Positions 7,388 through 15,979 of a stretch of 64,000 bases of DNA are shown piece by piece (the stretch's first letter is position 1; the number at the start of each line of letters is the position of its first letter). The DNA lies in the IMG/VR virus record IMGVR_UViG_3300033143_001962, positions 124,001 through 188,000 of that record; one strand, written 5' to 3'. The notes below the pieces were generated by a model. That model was not told the DNA's origin. It searched no databases and saw only the letters and a list, made by a program, of their open reading frames with translations. The position numbers were made by a program, and so were the translations under genes. The stretch is from a virus.

Positions 7388-8332
7388 TTACGCTTTTTTG
7401 ATTTGATCAACTAAGCCTGCACTGAAAGTATCTTTGAACTCTTCATAAACTGGAAGAGTAGCTGCTTTAAGATCTGCTTTTTGAGCATCTGTTAAAGTAA
7501 CAATTTCAACACCTTTAGCTGTTAAGTCTGCAACGATACCTGGGATATCAGCTACTGACTGGCGACGTTCTGTACGTGCCGCAGCAAATGCAGCGTCTGA
7601 CATAACTTTCTGTACGTCAGCGTCGAATTCTGCGAAGAAGTCTTGGTTGACCATAATAGAAGTTAAAAGCAAGTTATGAGCTGTGTCATTGATATGAGTA
7701 AATGACTCATCTTGACGAAGTGGTTTAACACGAACGTAAGTTGATTCACCAGCAGCAATTTCGCCACGGTCTGCATATTCTGTCATAACTTCTAAGTCGA
7801 TGTCTTTACGTGCGTTCGCACCTAATATACGGAATGTTGCTTCGCATACTGGAGATAAACTTGTACGTACATCTTGACCTTTCCAAGCATCAACATCAGC
7901 TGCGCTGAACTTAGCTGGGACAATCTTAAAACCACCACTGTAAGTGAATGCCAATGGTTGAATGTTTGAGTTAGCTGCAACACCGGCTAATAAATCATCA
8001 CCGATAACACCTTCAAGAACTGAGTCTGCGTGATCATGATCACGGAACAAGAAAGGTAAATCTAATGCGTACATATCTGCATTGATATCGCCTAACCAGT
8101 TAGTGTAAATGTGTGACATTTCAATGTCGCCGTTGTTAACTAATTCGATAAGATCGTGTTTAGAAATCTTAACGCCGTTGTTATATTTGTCTGAGTAGTC
8201 TGTTAAAGACAGTACTTCAATATCAAATAAGTCGCCTGTCTTAGCATTAACGTCAGCTTCAAACTGCTCTGCTACTGCTTCGAAAAGATCGATTGGTTCA
8301 TGGGCAATAACCCATTTTACGTGTTTTTTCAT
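7388..8332 (-). CDS. TRAP transporter DctP-like solute-binding protein without signal peptide, 314 aa
   Basis: DctP-family pattern is clear: DIEMSHIYTNWLG, then LDLPFLFRDHDHADSVLEGVIGD, then PLAFTYSGGFKI, and a long helical C terminus. DctP proteins bind organic acids in the periplasm for TRAP transporters. This one begins MKKHVKWVIAHEP and has no signal peptide, so as written it would stay in the cytoplasm. No DctQ/DctM genes are nearby. A late octamer and an AGGA ribosome site precede the ATG. A strong terminator follows. Confidence 0.75.
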   Translation of the reverse strand: MKKHVKWVIAHEPIDLFEAVAEQFEADVNAKTGDLFDIEVLSLTDYSDKYNNGVKISKHDLIELVNNGDIEMSHIYTNWLGDINADMYALDLPFLFRDHDHADSVLEGVIGDDLLAGVAANSNIQPLAFTYSGGFKIVPAKFSAADVDAWKGQDVRTSLSPVCEATFRILGANARKDIDLEVMTEYADRGEIAAGESTYVRVKPLRQDESFTHINDTAHNLLLTSIMVNQDFFAEFDADVQKVMSDAAFAAARTERRQSVADIPGIVADLTAKGVEIVTLTDAQKADLKAATLPVYEEFKDTFSAGLVDQIKKA

Positions 8333-8367
8333 AATTATAATTTTTCCTATAGTAAATTTACTTTTTG

Positions 8368-8375
8368 TATTTATC
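8368..8375 (-). promoter_or_regulatory. Late promoter octamer GATAAATA
   Basis: Upstream of the DctP-like gene. This one gives a leader of about 30 bases with an AGGA ribosome site, unlike the leaderless cases. Confidence 0.5.
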
Positions 8376-8442
8376 AATATTTAAGAGAACCTAGAACAAA
8401 GTTCTCTTGATACTGTTATTTATCAAACTATATTTTAATCAA

Positions 8443-8470
8443 ATAAAAGCAGGCCGAAACCTGCTTTTAT
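8443..8470. terminator. Rho-independent terminator after the Tct operon
   Basis: AAATAAAAGCAGG, a short loop, CCTGCTTTTATT. It separates the TctC gene from the DctP-like gene. Confidence 0.8.
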
Positions 8471-8482
8471 TGACTACTGTTC

Positions 8483-9307
8483 TTACCAGAATTTAGATAA
8501 ACGATCTACGAAGCTTTGTACTTCAGGTTCCGACGCTTTGTCAAAAGTTCCAGTTGTGTTAGACTTAACTAAGAATCTGTTCCAACCTTTATCGTTAGCT
8601 ACTGCTTTCAAACGTGCAATAACTTTAGGATCAGTTGAGTTGGTGTAAATTGCGTAAGCAATTTTGAAGTTAGGAATCTCAATATCAGCTGTCTTAGCTA
8701 AGAAGTTAGACGCTGCTGGATCAGTGTAGTATAAGCATTCAATCTTATCGCCTGCACTATCTGCAATACCTGAACCCATAAAGCCAAGATCGATATCACC
8801 AGCTAGTAATGCACGAAGTACAGTTTTACTACCTGAGAACGCGACAATTTTAGTGTTAACACCTTTGTCGTTTAAAGTCTTTTGATGACCTTTTGTTGCA
8901 ATCATAGACGCTGTGCCCATTGTGTATTGCGTGTTGCTCTTTTCTAAGCTACCAGCAGTACCAGGTAAACGACAAATCTTAAAGTAAGTTTGACCTGTCC
9001 ATATAACATTTTTCTTTGGTGCAAGGTTTAAGCCACATGCAAGGCTTTTGTTACGCGCAGCAAATTCAATTGAGCTATCATAAATCATTACAGCGTTCTT
9101 TGTTTTCTTGTACTTGTTTTCAGCATCTTCACAGTTAGCTGATTGGTATACAGTTCCGCCTGCAGCATCACTGTATGCGCGTGTTACTACGGCATTAGGA
9201 CTTGCTTGGCTCGCTGGATTGATTACTGTAATCTTATCACTTGCCACAGCACTGAATGAAACACTCATCATTAATGCTGCAATAACCATAGTTAATATAT
9301 TTTTCAT
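8483..9307 (-). CDS. tctC: TctC/Bug-like periplasmic solute-binding protein, 274 aa
   Basis: A clear signal peptide (basic start, hydrophobic core, cleavage near ASVA/SA) is followed by a tripartite tricarboxylate transporter receptor-like sequence. The diagnostic part is VNTKIVAFSGSKTVLRALLAGDIDLGFMG, the family's ligand-loop region. It would bind a carboxylate in the periplasm and hand it to TctA, encoded just upstream. It is diverged (typical members have about 300 residues). The start is at the ATG with AGAGAG before it. The small subunit TctB is not seen. Confidence 0.7.
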   Translation of the reverse strand: MKNILTMVIAALMMSVSFSAVASDKITVINPASQASPNAVVTRAYSDAAGGTVYQSANCEDAENKYKKTKNAVMIYDSSIEFAARNKSLACGLNLAPKKNVIWTGQTYFKICRLPGTAGSLEKSNTQYTMGTASMIATKGHQKTLNDKGVNTKIVAFSGSKTVLRALLAGDIDLGFMGSGIADSAGDKIECLYYTDPAASNFLAKTADIEIPNFKIAYAIYTNSTDPKVIARLKAVANDKGWNRFLVKSNTTGTFDKASEPEVQSFVDRLSKFW

Positions 9308-9324
9308 ATTTTCTCTCTTATTGT

Positions 9325-10653
9325 TTAAAGGTAAAGTCTGGATACCTGCATTACAGTCCAAATTAACTTATCACCTAATAGGATGCTAAACATCAATGGT
9401 ATCGCAGAAATGTTAAATTTCCTTAATGCGAACCCCAAAGCTGTGAAGCACGTTAATAAAATAAAATAGTGTGGTACTGTTACTTCAGCACTTAATAAAT
9501 CTATGTAGATTAAAGCTGAAACAATAGTAATTAACACCATATTGATTTTACCATGTAACAGAACAATTATTTTAACATAAAAGTCTATTAGTCTTGTACT
9601 TAGTACGTAAAATAGTCCTATAGAAAATAGCAGGACCAAAGTAACTAAGTTTATTACTGTTAACCCAGGTATCATTGACTGTCCTAAGATAGCCTCTGAT
9701 ATCGTGAGTCCGTGCATATCCATAATACCTGACATAAGCAAGGTATTATTATTGACTGGTAAGGACAATACAAAGAATGGGATAACACTTACGATAACGG
9801 CAGCGTTGTTTGCTGTTTCTGCCGCAATAATCTTTTGTCTGGAATTTTTACCTAGAGTTTTGTATGCTGTAATAGCACTTACTTCTGCACTTGGTCCAGG
9901 AATCAATCCAGCTAGTATACCAACCACAGTAGCCTTTAACGATAACCACCAAGTAAACTGTCTATCAGACTTAGCTTTCCAGTGGCCGTCGTCACTGTGG
10001 TCTCCAAGGTTAACATCGTATGAAAACATATTTGGTATAATAAGGGTGCCGAGTATGATTAAGTAAAACGTCCAACCCTCGAACAAGTATGTCCAATCGT
10101 ACCACAGTGGTGGCAAGGCATAGTTACTCTGCGGCGCAATTGATACACCGAATATCATTGTTAGTAAAACAAGGAACCATTTCTTTTTATTAATAAACAA
10201 AAATGATACCATTAAAATAGCATAGACTACTGCCATAGTCTTAACACTATAGAAGAACGGGAGCTCACCCATGCCTGAAAAAGAAACAATAGTCCACATA
10301 AATGCTGTTGCTATGAGTGCTGCAATTGTACTACCTAATGCAGTATCGTACAGCAAATAATTCTTCTGCACAAGATCAAACTTTTTCAGATCGTCTATAT
10401 AAACAAGGGCAGACTCTTCACCTGGCACATTGGTTGTAATTACAGCCACACTACCAAAGTACTGCGCGCCTGCAGCAACGGTCATCCAAAACACAAGCAA
10501 TTCTTCTAGTGCCATTCCTGTATGGAATTGTAGTAATAAGAATGGACCTGTGTACACTGGTAACGCAGGAAGTAGGCCTGCTAGTACGCCAACAGCTAAC
10601 CCCGCTATCATATATAATATAAGTGGATATATCTCAGTTAATAGTTCAAGCAT
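9325..10653 (-). CDS. tctA: TctA-like integral membrane transporter subunit, 442 aa
   Basis: About 11-12 hydrophobic helices in two repeats with the TctA glycine-proline signatures: AGLAVGVLAGLLPALP, GSVAVITTNVPGEESA and GILAGLIPGPSAEVSA. TctA is the inner-membrane channel of tripartite tricarboxylate transporters. The ATG at 10653 overlaps the stop of the PP-loop gene, so translation is coupled. Together with TctC it could import a small carboxylate for the infected cell. Confidence 0.8.
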   Translation of the reverse strand: MLELLTEIYPLILYMIAGLAVGVLAGLLPALPVYTGPFLLLQFHTGMALEELLVFWMTVAAGAQYFGSVAVITTNVPGEESALVYIDDLKKFDLVQKNYLLYDTALGSTIAALIATAFMWTIVSFSGMGELPFFYSVKTMAVVYAILMVSFLFINKKKWFLVLLTMIFGVSIAPQSNYALPPLWYDWTYLFEGWTFYLIILGTLIIPNMFSYDVNLGDHSDDGHWKAKSDRQFTWWLSLKATVVGILAGLIPGPSAEVSAITAYKTLGKNSRQKIIAAETANNAAVIVSVIPFFVLSLPVNNNTLLMSGIMDMHGLTISEAILGQSMIPGLTVINLVTLVLLFSIGLFYVLSTRLIDFYVKIIVLLHGKINMVLITIVSALIYIDLLSAEVTVPHYFILLTCFTALGFALRKFNISAIPLMFSILLGDKLIWTVMQVSRLYL

Positions 10654-11717
10654 TATAAACAATGTCCTGGGGTATCACTAAGAACTATTTCCCAGTCTTC
10701 ATATACTGCATCAATAACACCAGCTTTAAATTGTGTAATGTATTGACTATGTATTTTAGTTTTATAATCTCTGTACCACTGGTTTTTATCAAATTCATAA
10801 ATGTATTCTTTTGCTAACATCTTATAGCTACGTATAGACCCATCAAACTTTTCACCTGCTTGTTGTGCTTGAATACTCCATATTTGATATTCATCGGAAT
10901 GAAACCAAGGTATGAAATTTGTAAAGTACAAAGGCACAAGGTCGCTTGTTAATGGTTGTGCTGTTTCACTAAGGTGCTTTATGCACATCGTGCCGTAATT
11001 GTAATTAAAGATTAACCACCAAAACCAATCGTTGATTGTGTGCAATTCAAACCCAGCTGCTGAAGACTCTTCGATTAAGTAATTGTAAAGCCACTCAGAA
11101 TAATCGGCATCTGACCGTTTTGTTAGAAACTGCAATAGTACATCCTTTCCTTCTGTGATACCCAAGTCTTGTGCACCTGGGCTCTGCGCACAAATATTTA
11201 AAATATTACCACCTAGCCAAATTGCATCGGCAGGATCACCGTGTAATATTATTGCATTTGTGTAGTCGTATAATTCGTCACGGAATGAACCATGCTGTAA
11301 TTTATCTTTAATATATGTATTAAAGAAGTACGGGTTTTCAGTGTAGCTTGCATTGGTCATTCTAATCACGACGCGGTCTAACATTTCTTTTGAGAAGTGT
11401 TTAATTATTGCAGCAAGAACGAGAGTTGAGTCAATGCCACCGGACCATAGTACTACTATAGGTAAATCATTTGTCTCGGCGTATGCTATTATTTCTTGGG
11501 TTTTTAGATCGGTCGCGTCTGCGAATGTAATCTTATTTAGCCCTTTCCAGACTGGAATAGGGTATAACGGAGTATGGAAATCACTACCTCTACTACGAGG
11601 CAACGGAGTTGCACCAGCAACTAAAATTGAACTATGTGGTAATCTCTGAAATTTATAAAATAAATCTGGTAATTCATCGTCCTGCATGTAACCACCGGCG
11701 TACACTAACTTCTTCAT
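10653..11717 (-). CDS. PP-loop ATP pyrophosphatase, asparagine-synthase-like, 354 aa
   Basis: The N-type ATP-binding PP-loop SGGIDS is at residues 92-97, inside PIVVLWSGGIDSTLVLAAI. Such enzymes adenylate a substrate before amide or sulfur transfer (asparagine synthase B, QueC, GMP synthase). The N-terminal part does not look like a glutaminase because there is no Cys2. The C-terminal half is rich in aromatic residues. It lies between an unknown protein and TctA with ATGA/TAATG overlaps, so it may modify an imported carboxylate. The substrate is unknown. Confidence 0.65.
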   Translation of the reverse strand: MKKLVYAGGYMQDDELPDLFYKFQRLPHSSILVAGATPLPRSRGSDFHTPLYPIPVWKGLNKITFADATDLKTQEIIAYAETNDLPIVVLWSGGIDSTLVLAAIIKHFSKEMLDRVVIRMTNASYTENPYFFNTYIKDKLQHGSFRDELYDYTNAIILHGDPADAIWLGGNILNICAQSPGAQDLGITEGKDVLLQFLTKRSDADYSEWLYNYLIEESSAAGFELHTINDWFWWLIFNYNYGTMCIKHLSETAQPLTSDLVPLYFTNFIPWFHSDEYQIWSIQAQQAGEKFDGSIRSYKMLAKEYIYEFDKNQWYRDYKTKIHSQYITQFKAGVIDAVYEDWEIVLSDTPGHCL

Positions 11718-12337
11718 AATTTTCCCTGGTTGTATATTTCGTTTACTAGTGTCCTTGCTATATCGAAGTCCCACTCGTTATAAATGATATTTTTGATTTT
11801 GTTAATTGCAACCGCACCTGCAGACACATCGTACACCAGCTCAATGTCATGGCGTATTCTTAATTCTGTTTTCCAAAATGAATCAACATTAAACTGAAAA
11901 AAGTCTCTGTAGTCTAAACACATCCATTCGTAAGCTGCCATTAAGTATTCTTGATTTTGAACTATTAGTTCACTTGTATCTATTTCTGTTGCTGGACCTA
12001 AATGTGGCACACGTATTGCTGGGTGTGCTATGTGATTGTTTACGCCCTTAGCTGAAATTAATTCAGATGTATCTGCGATTGTCCAATTCAAACAACACGA
12101 ATTGTCTACTAGCGTAGGATTAAAATTATCTGCGGTTGTGAGGTCACATAATTCTAATGCAAGTCTACCAGAAAATAAATTTGCTACTGTAAGTAGTTCT
12201 TTTTCTGCACGACCTACCAAAACAAACCGACTAGTGATAGGCTCGTACAGCCCAAATTGCATCACAGGGCCGCCGTCATGCATTGAATATGCTGAGCCGT
12301 GAAAGAAATATTCTGAATCGGTTATGTCTTTTATCAT
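11714..12337 (-). CDS. Unknown protein, first gene of the Tct operon, 207 aa
   Basis: Unrecognised. It has an N-terminal beta-rich half (SAYSMHDGGPVMQFGLYEP) and a helical C-terminal half. It overlaps the PP-loop gene by four bases (ATGA). The start at 12337 is set by promoter P3, whose -10 box ends eight bases upstream. Its constant neighbourhood suggests a partner of the PP-loop enzyme. Confidence 0.6.
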   Translation of the reverse strand: MIKDITDSEYFFHGSAYSMHDGGPVMQFGLYEPITSRFVLVGRAEKELLTVANLFSGRLALELCDLTTADNFNPTLVDNSCCLNWTIADTSELISAKGVNNHIAHPAIRVPHLGPATEIDTSELIVQNQEYLMAAYEWMCLDYRDFFQFNVDSFWKTELRIRHDIELVYDVSAGAVAINKIKNIIYNEWDFDIARTLVNEIYNQGKL

Positions 12338-12344
12338 AGTAGTA

Positions 12345-12373
12345 ATTATACAGGTTTGCCCAACGCCGGTCAA
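12345..12373 (-). promoter_or_regulatory. Sigma70-type promoter P3, leaderless
   Basis: TTGACC, 17 bases, TATAAT, then TACTACT and the ATG. Same seven-base gap as P2, so the transcript should start at or next to the ATG. Drives the four-gene Tct operon. Confidence 0.75.
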
Positions 12374-12414
12374 TTTGTTCGGCAAAGATTGGTATTTAAA
12401 ATTTATTTATTGAA

Positions 12415-12488
12415 TGGTGCTGATAGGAAGAATTGAACTTCCGTTTGACGCATACCAAGCGTCCGTCTTGCCACTAAACGATACCAGC
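12415..12488 (-). tRNA. tRNA-Thr (GGT)
   Basis: Complete cloverleaf: acceptor GCTGGTA/TATCAGC, anticodon arm GACGC-TTGGTAT-GCGTC, T arm GGAAG/CTTCC, encoded CCA. Immediately downstream of the GIY-YIG gene. Confidence 0.9.
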
Positions 12489-12498
12489 GTGAAAATTG

Positions 12499-13080
12499 CT
12501 ACTCTACCGCCCAGCCTTTGCACGTTTTGTAAGTTTTATTTATTAACGTGCTTAGATCTTTGCGATTGAAATTATATTGTTCTGTAAATTCGTATTTTGT
12601 GCCAGTGAATATTTTGTCATCTACACTGCTTACAAACGTGTAAATAGTGTGATCCTTTTGCATTGACTTACTTATTTTACTATTATGAGTTGCAGTGTTA
12701 TACTTTCTGTTACTATTCAGCGACATCTTGTCTTTTGATTCTTGTGTATGCCTGCGCCCTCTAAGAGAATCCGAAATCTTCTTTTTTGATTCTGTACATG
12801 GTATGCCATACGATAACCCGCCGGTTTGTAAATTGTAATTGTTTCGGTCGTTCACCCATTGCTCATCTACGTATTGTGATTCTTTTTGAATCATGTCATC
12901 TAATGAATTACAGTGAAGTAGAACAGTCCTGATGAAATTTTCTTTACCGTACTTCTTGACAGCATTCGTAAATGCCCCACCTGAACCGAGGTAACCATCA
13001 TCTAATGTTTCGGTCTGATGACAACCTCTGTACAGTTTTCCGTTAATTAGATTAGTTGTTTCGTAAATAATATAATGCAT
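12499..13080 (-). CDS. GIY-YIG homing endonuclease with NUMOD3, 193 aa
   Basis: N-terminal GIY-YIG nuclease core (YIIYETTNLINGKLYRGCH, then GYLGSGG, then AVKKYGKENF) followed by NUMOD3-type repeats (SKKKISDSLRGRRHTQESKDKMS) and a C-terminal DNA-binding part. Like T4 Seg enzymes it probably cuts a specific site in related phages. It ends ten bases before tRNA-Thr, the same arrangement as the other two endonuclease genes here. A late octamer lies five bases before its ATG. Confidence 0.9.
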   Translation of the reverse strand: MHYIIYETTNLINGKLYRGCHQTETLDDGYLGSGGAFTNAVKKYGKENFIRTVLLHCNSLDDMIQKESQYVDEQWVNDRNNYNLQTGGLSYGIPCTESKKKISDSLRGRRHTQESKDKMSLNSNRKYNTATHNSKISKSMQKDHTIYTFVSSVDDKIFTGTKYEFTEQYNFNRKDLSTLINKTYKTCKGWAVE

Positions 13081-13085
13081 ACTAT

Positions 13086-13093
13086 TATTTATC
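13086..13093 (-). promoter_or_regulatory. Late promoter octamer GATAAATA
   Basis: Five bases before the ATG of the GIY-YIG gene. Confidence 0.55.
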
Positions 13094-13176
13094 TAACTAT
13101 ACTATACCAGCAATGATAACATAGAAAATTGCGACACTAACATTCATTCCGTTAGTGTGCAAAATTCTTGTTAGTG

Positions 13177-13668
13177 TTAGCTATCTAATAAGCCTCTGCA
13201 ACCACGGTCGCCCGCGTGTGATGCTGCAAAAGAATACGGCTTAGCTTTAGCGTCTAATCCAGTCATACCTTTAACGTAACCTAAGGCTTCACGTAGAACT
13301 ACGCTTGACTTGTGGTTAGCGTCAGGGTTCACATCGATGTGCATTTCAACTGGTAAGTCTTCTAATAGTTCTGCGAACTGTAAGTAAACTTCCACGCCCT
13401 TGTATACTTCGGTCATTAAACGCATACGTGGCTTTGTCGCTTCACCGAACACACGTTCTGTAACAGTGGTGTGGAAAATCTTACCACCGTGCTTTGAGCC
13501 CAGGTGAATGATAAACGCTACGGTGTAACGTGCGAACCATTCTTTCTTGCCTGTGTTCTTATCAGTCCGTTTGAATCGCACAGAGTCAGCACCAATATAG
13601 ATTGATGAGTTATCCGGCATGTTGTTTAGAAATTGTGTAATTTCTGTCTTTTCTGTATCAGTAAACAT
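13177..13668 (-). CDS. RNase H-fold protein, YkuK/DUF458-like, 163 aa
   Basis: SSIYIGADSVRF near residue 20 carries the first acidic residue of the fold. VEMHIDVNPDANHKSS carries the next ones. The layout matches the YkuK (DUF458) RNase H-like family, whose biochemical role is not established. A very strong ribosome site (AAGGAGGAG) precedes the ATG, so high expression is likely. Confidence 0.65.
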   Translation of the reverse strand: MFTDTEKTEITQFLNNMPDNSSIYIGADSVRFKRTDKNTGKKEWFARYTVAFIIHLGSKHGGKIFHTTVTERVFGEATKPRMRLMTEVYKGVEVYLQFAELLEDLPVEMHIDVNPDANHKSSVVLREALGYVKGMTGLDAKAKPYSFAASHAGDRGCRGLLDS

Positions 13669-13710
13669 GACTCCTCCTTATGTGTTGTCGTTGTATTACT
13701 TATGTAAAAA

Positions 13711-13791
13711 TGGTGCCCCTAGTTGGAATCGAACCAACAAACAATCACCGGCTTTTGAAGCCAGCCGCTTTGCCAATTTGCGTACAGGGGC
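13711..13791 (-). tRNA. tRNA-Leu (CAA)
   Basis: Acceptor GCCCCTG/TAGGGGC, anticodon arm CTGGC-TTCAAAA-GCCGG, short variable region of about nine bases, T loop TTCGATT, encoded CCA. Confidence 0.85.
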
Positions 13792-13800
13792 GTTATTTCG

Positions 13801-13808
13801 AATAAATA
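13801..13808 (+). promoter_or_regulatory. Late promoter octamer AATAAATA
   Basis: Precedes the amidase gene. The predicted mRNA has a short leader with an AGGAGA ribosome site. Confidence 0.5.
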
Positions 13809-13826
13809 CGTACATAGGAGAACCCA

Positions 13827-14372
13827 ATGAAACGTATTAAAAAATATCTACCTAGTAACTGTTACAGTTCATCTCTAATGAGACGCATCAACGGTATTAC
13901 TATACACTACTTTAGTGGTAAGTACCAATTCCCTGATGATAGATTTAACAGTGCTAAGTGCTTAAACTTATTTAAAGATTTAAACCTTCCAGCTAGTGAA
14001 CGCAAAGTATACAAGATGGAAGATGTGCAAAAACGTATGTACGCATCAGCGCACTTTATGATTGATAGAGAAGGTAATATATACGACTTAGTGCCACTGC
14101 CGCATAAAGCTTGGCATGCTGGAACATCTGAATGGGACGGTAAAAAATACTGTAACAATTGGATGATCGGTATCGAATTAATTGCTGATAATAAAAGCGG
14201 CTACACTAGCGAACAGTACTTAGCACTTGATCGTCTAACTGAAGAACTACGTATGAACTATAACATACCCTGGGATAACATTGTAGGACACGAAGACATT
14301 GCTCCGGGTCGTAAAACAGATCCTGGTGAATTATTTGACTGGGATCGTTATCGCTTACTAGGCGAATTTTAA
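13827..14372 (+). CDS. N-acetylmuramoyl-L-alanine amidase, AmpD/T7 lysozyme type, 181 aa
   Basis: Amidase_2 fold with its motifs in order: ITIHYFS (zinc His), ASAHFMIDREGNIYDLVP, AWHAGTS, IGIELIAD, GHEDIAPGRKTDPG (zinc His and Asp) and FDW. It cuts the amide bond between muramic acid and the peptide stem. No signal peptide, so as an endolysin it would need the holin encoded at 50.2 kb. Plus strand with its own late promoter, as expected for lysis. An AmpD-like recycling role is the alternative. Confidence 0.9.
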   Translation: MKRIKKYLPSNCYSSSLMRRINGITIHYFSGKYQFPDDRFNSAKCLNLFKDLNLPASERKVYKMEDVQKRMYASAHFMIDREGNIYDLVPLPHKAWHAGTSEWDGKKYCNNWMIGIELIADNKSGYTSEQYLALDRLTEELRMNYNIPWDNIVGHEDIAPGRKTDPGELFDWDRYRLLGEF

Positions 14373-15184
14373 TCTTTATCTAACGTAACACGGAAGTTAA
14401 TATGTAACGTAGGCTCTGGAGCATTTTCTCCTACAGCCCGCGACGCATGTAATTGTCGTCCATCCTGCATAACTATTCTACCAGGAACATTATCAATCAT
14501 GCTCGAAGGCCAGCCAATTGCAATTTTACGGTTGAAACTAAGATCCTTATAATCAGCACCTTGAACGGTTTCATCAGTATCGTCAAACATTGTAAACTCA
14601 CCACTCCACTCTGGTTTCCAAACTAAGTTAGCAACATACATTAACGTAAAATACTTGTCATCGTTTGTTTCCATGTCTGTACCACCGTACCAGTCTCTGT
14701 GTGGTATTCTAGTTGTACGTACAGTTTCGTATGGGTGTGTTTGTAGATATGCAATCGAACCATTATCTGCTGCATCAATAGTCCATGGTTTTGAATCATC
14801 TCTAAATTGTACAGTGGATGTTAACTGTGCATCTTGTCCGTAGTGTAACAGGCCGCGCTCAGGGTAGTTTATGCCTGGTGACGATTCTCTTAGCCCATTA
14901 AGTTTTAGCTTACCGTCAAATACATGCTTGTTAATATGATCAAACAATGCTTGAATTGGCGGATGCAATAAAAGATCTTCTTCTTTCGCAGCAAATACGG
15001 CCCTACTGATCGTATGATGTGCTACCGGTGGGTGGACATCAACGTCCGGATTATCAGCAGGTACTCTGTCTAAGTGCGGCAGATCTCGATGACCACCATA
15101 CCATCTTTTAGTTTGTAAGTAATCGTATGCATCCTTATGTATGTCGTACGGTACCGTGTTATCAAATACTCTAATCTTGTACAA
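14369..15184 (-). CDS. 2OG-Fe(II) oxygenase, prolyl 4-hydroxylase-like, 271 aa
   Basis: The iron triad is complete: PHRDWYGG (H-x-D), then after YVANLVWKPEWSGEFTMFDD the distal His in LHAS, and the 2OG-binding Arg in HINFRV. Such enzymes hydroxylate protein side chains or nucleic acid bases. It is a tandem paralogue of the next gene (about 14 bases overlap). A TTG start at 15184 is preferred because it aligns with the paralogue's MYK start and has GGAG six bases upstream. An ATG at 15196 is possible. Confidence 0.8.
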   Translation of the reverse strand: MYKIRVFDNTVPYDIHKDAYDYLQTKRWYGGHRDLPHLDRVPADNPDVDVHPPVAHHTISRAVFAAKEEDLLLHPPIQALFDHINKHVFDGKLKLNGLRESSPGINYPERGLLHYGQDAQLTSTVQFRDDSKPWTIDAADNGSIAYLQTHPYETVRTTRIPHRDWYGGTDMETNDDKYFTLMYVANLVWKPEWSGEFTMFDDTDETVQGADYKDLSFNRKIAIGWPSSMIDNVPGRIVMQDGRQLHASRAVGENAPEPTLHINFRVTLDKD

Positions 15185-15941
15185 GGGTTTCTCCATCCTT
15201 AAGTGTAACTCTAAAGCTAATACGTTGCGATAACTCCGGAGCAAAGACACTTGTTGGCTTTGAGGTATGTAACATTCTGCTATCGTGTAGTATTACCCTA
15301 CCTGGCATATTAACTATAAAATCTGAAAGCCAGCCAATGCCTGTATTTTGTTTTTGTGTTACGTTCTCACCTGCAACGTCCGGGTCGTTTGTTCCGTCGT
15401 TATAAAAAAATATCTCCGAATGCCACAATGGACTCCAGACTTTATTAGCAACAAATGTTAATGTATAATATCCTTCACTGCTAAGTGATGTTCCGTCCCA
15501 ATCTCTATTTGGTACGCTAGTTCTTTTAATTGTTTCGTACGGTTGTGCTTGCATGTATGCTACACAACCTTTAAATTCTTTCTCTGCTAAGTAGTCTTCT
15601 AATTCTTTTACCGGGACCTGAGACTCTGGTGTCATGCCTAACGGCTTACCAGTAAGCTCAAATTTGTTATTGAACAATGTTTTGTTTATGTGATCAAATA
15701 ATATGCCGATTGGCGTGTGCATTTGCATGACTTCGTAATTGTGTCCGAATTCTGTACGGTATACAGTTTTCTTTGCAACATACGGTGCTAAATCATTTTT
15801 ATAGCCGTCACTTAATGGACTACTTGATGCGTCAGGAACATGTCTGAGTCTTGATTGCCACTCTAAGGTTTGTATGTATCTGTATGCTTCTTCGTGTATG
15901 TCTTTTGGTATTTTGTTATCGTAGTATTCTAATTTGTACAT
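15171..15941 (-). CDS. 2OG-Fe(II) oxygenase paralogue lacking the first iron ligand, 256 aa
   Basis: Similar along its length to the neighbour (MYKLEYYDNKIPKDIHEEAY start; TLTFVANKVWSPLWHSEIFFYND; LHTSK; ISFRV), so it arose by duplication. At the H-x-D site it reads PNRDW, with Asn instead of the first iron-binding His, while Asp, the distal His and Arg remain. It may be catalytically dead, halide-enzyme-like, or a partner of the intact copy. A late octamer lies five bases before the ATG. Confidence 0.75.
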   Translation of the reverse strand: MYKLEYYDNKIPKDIHEEAYRYIQTLEWQSRLRHVPDASSSPLSDGYKNDLAPYVAKKTVYRTEFGHNYEVMQMHTPIGILFDHINKTLFNNKFELTGKPLGMTPESQVPVKELEDYLAEKEFKGCVAYMQAQPYETIKRTSVPNRDWDGTSLSSEGYYTLTFVANKVWSPLWHSEIFFYNDGTNDPDVAGENVTQKQNTGIGWLSDFIVNMPGRVILHDSRMLHTSKPTSVFAPELSQRISFRVTLKDGETLVQD

Positions 15942-15946
15942 AAAAA

Positions 15947-15954
15947 TATTTATC
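15947..15954 (-). promoter_or_regulatory. Late promoter octamer GATAAATA
   Basis: Five bases before the ATG at 15941. Reads both oxygenase genes. Confidence 0.55.
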
Positions 15955-15979
15955 CGAGATTCTCGGTCCTGCTAAAATA

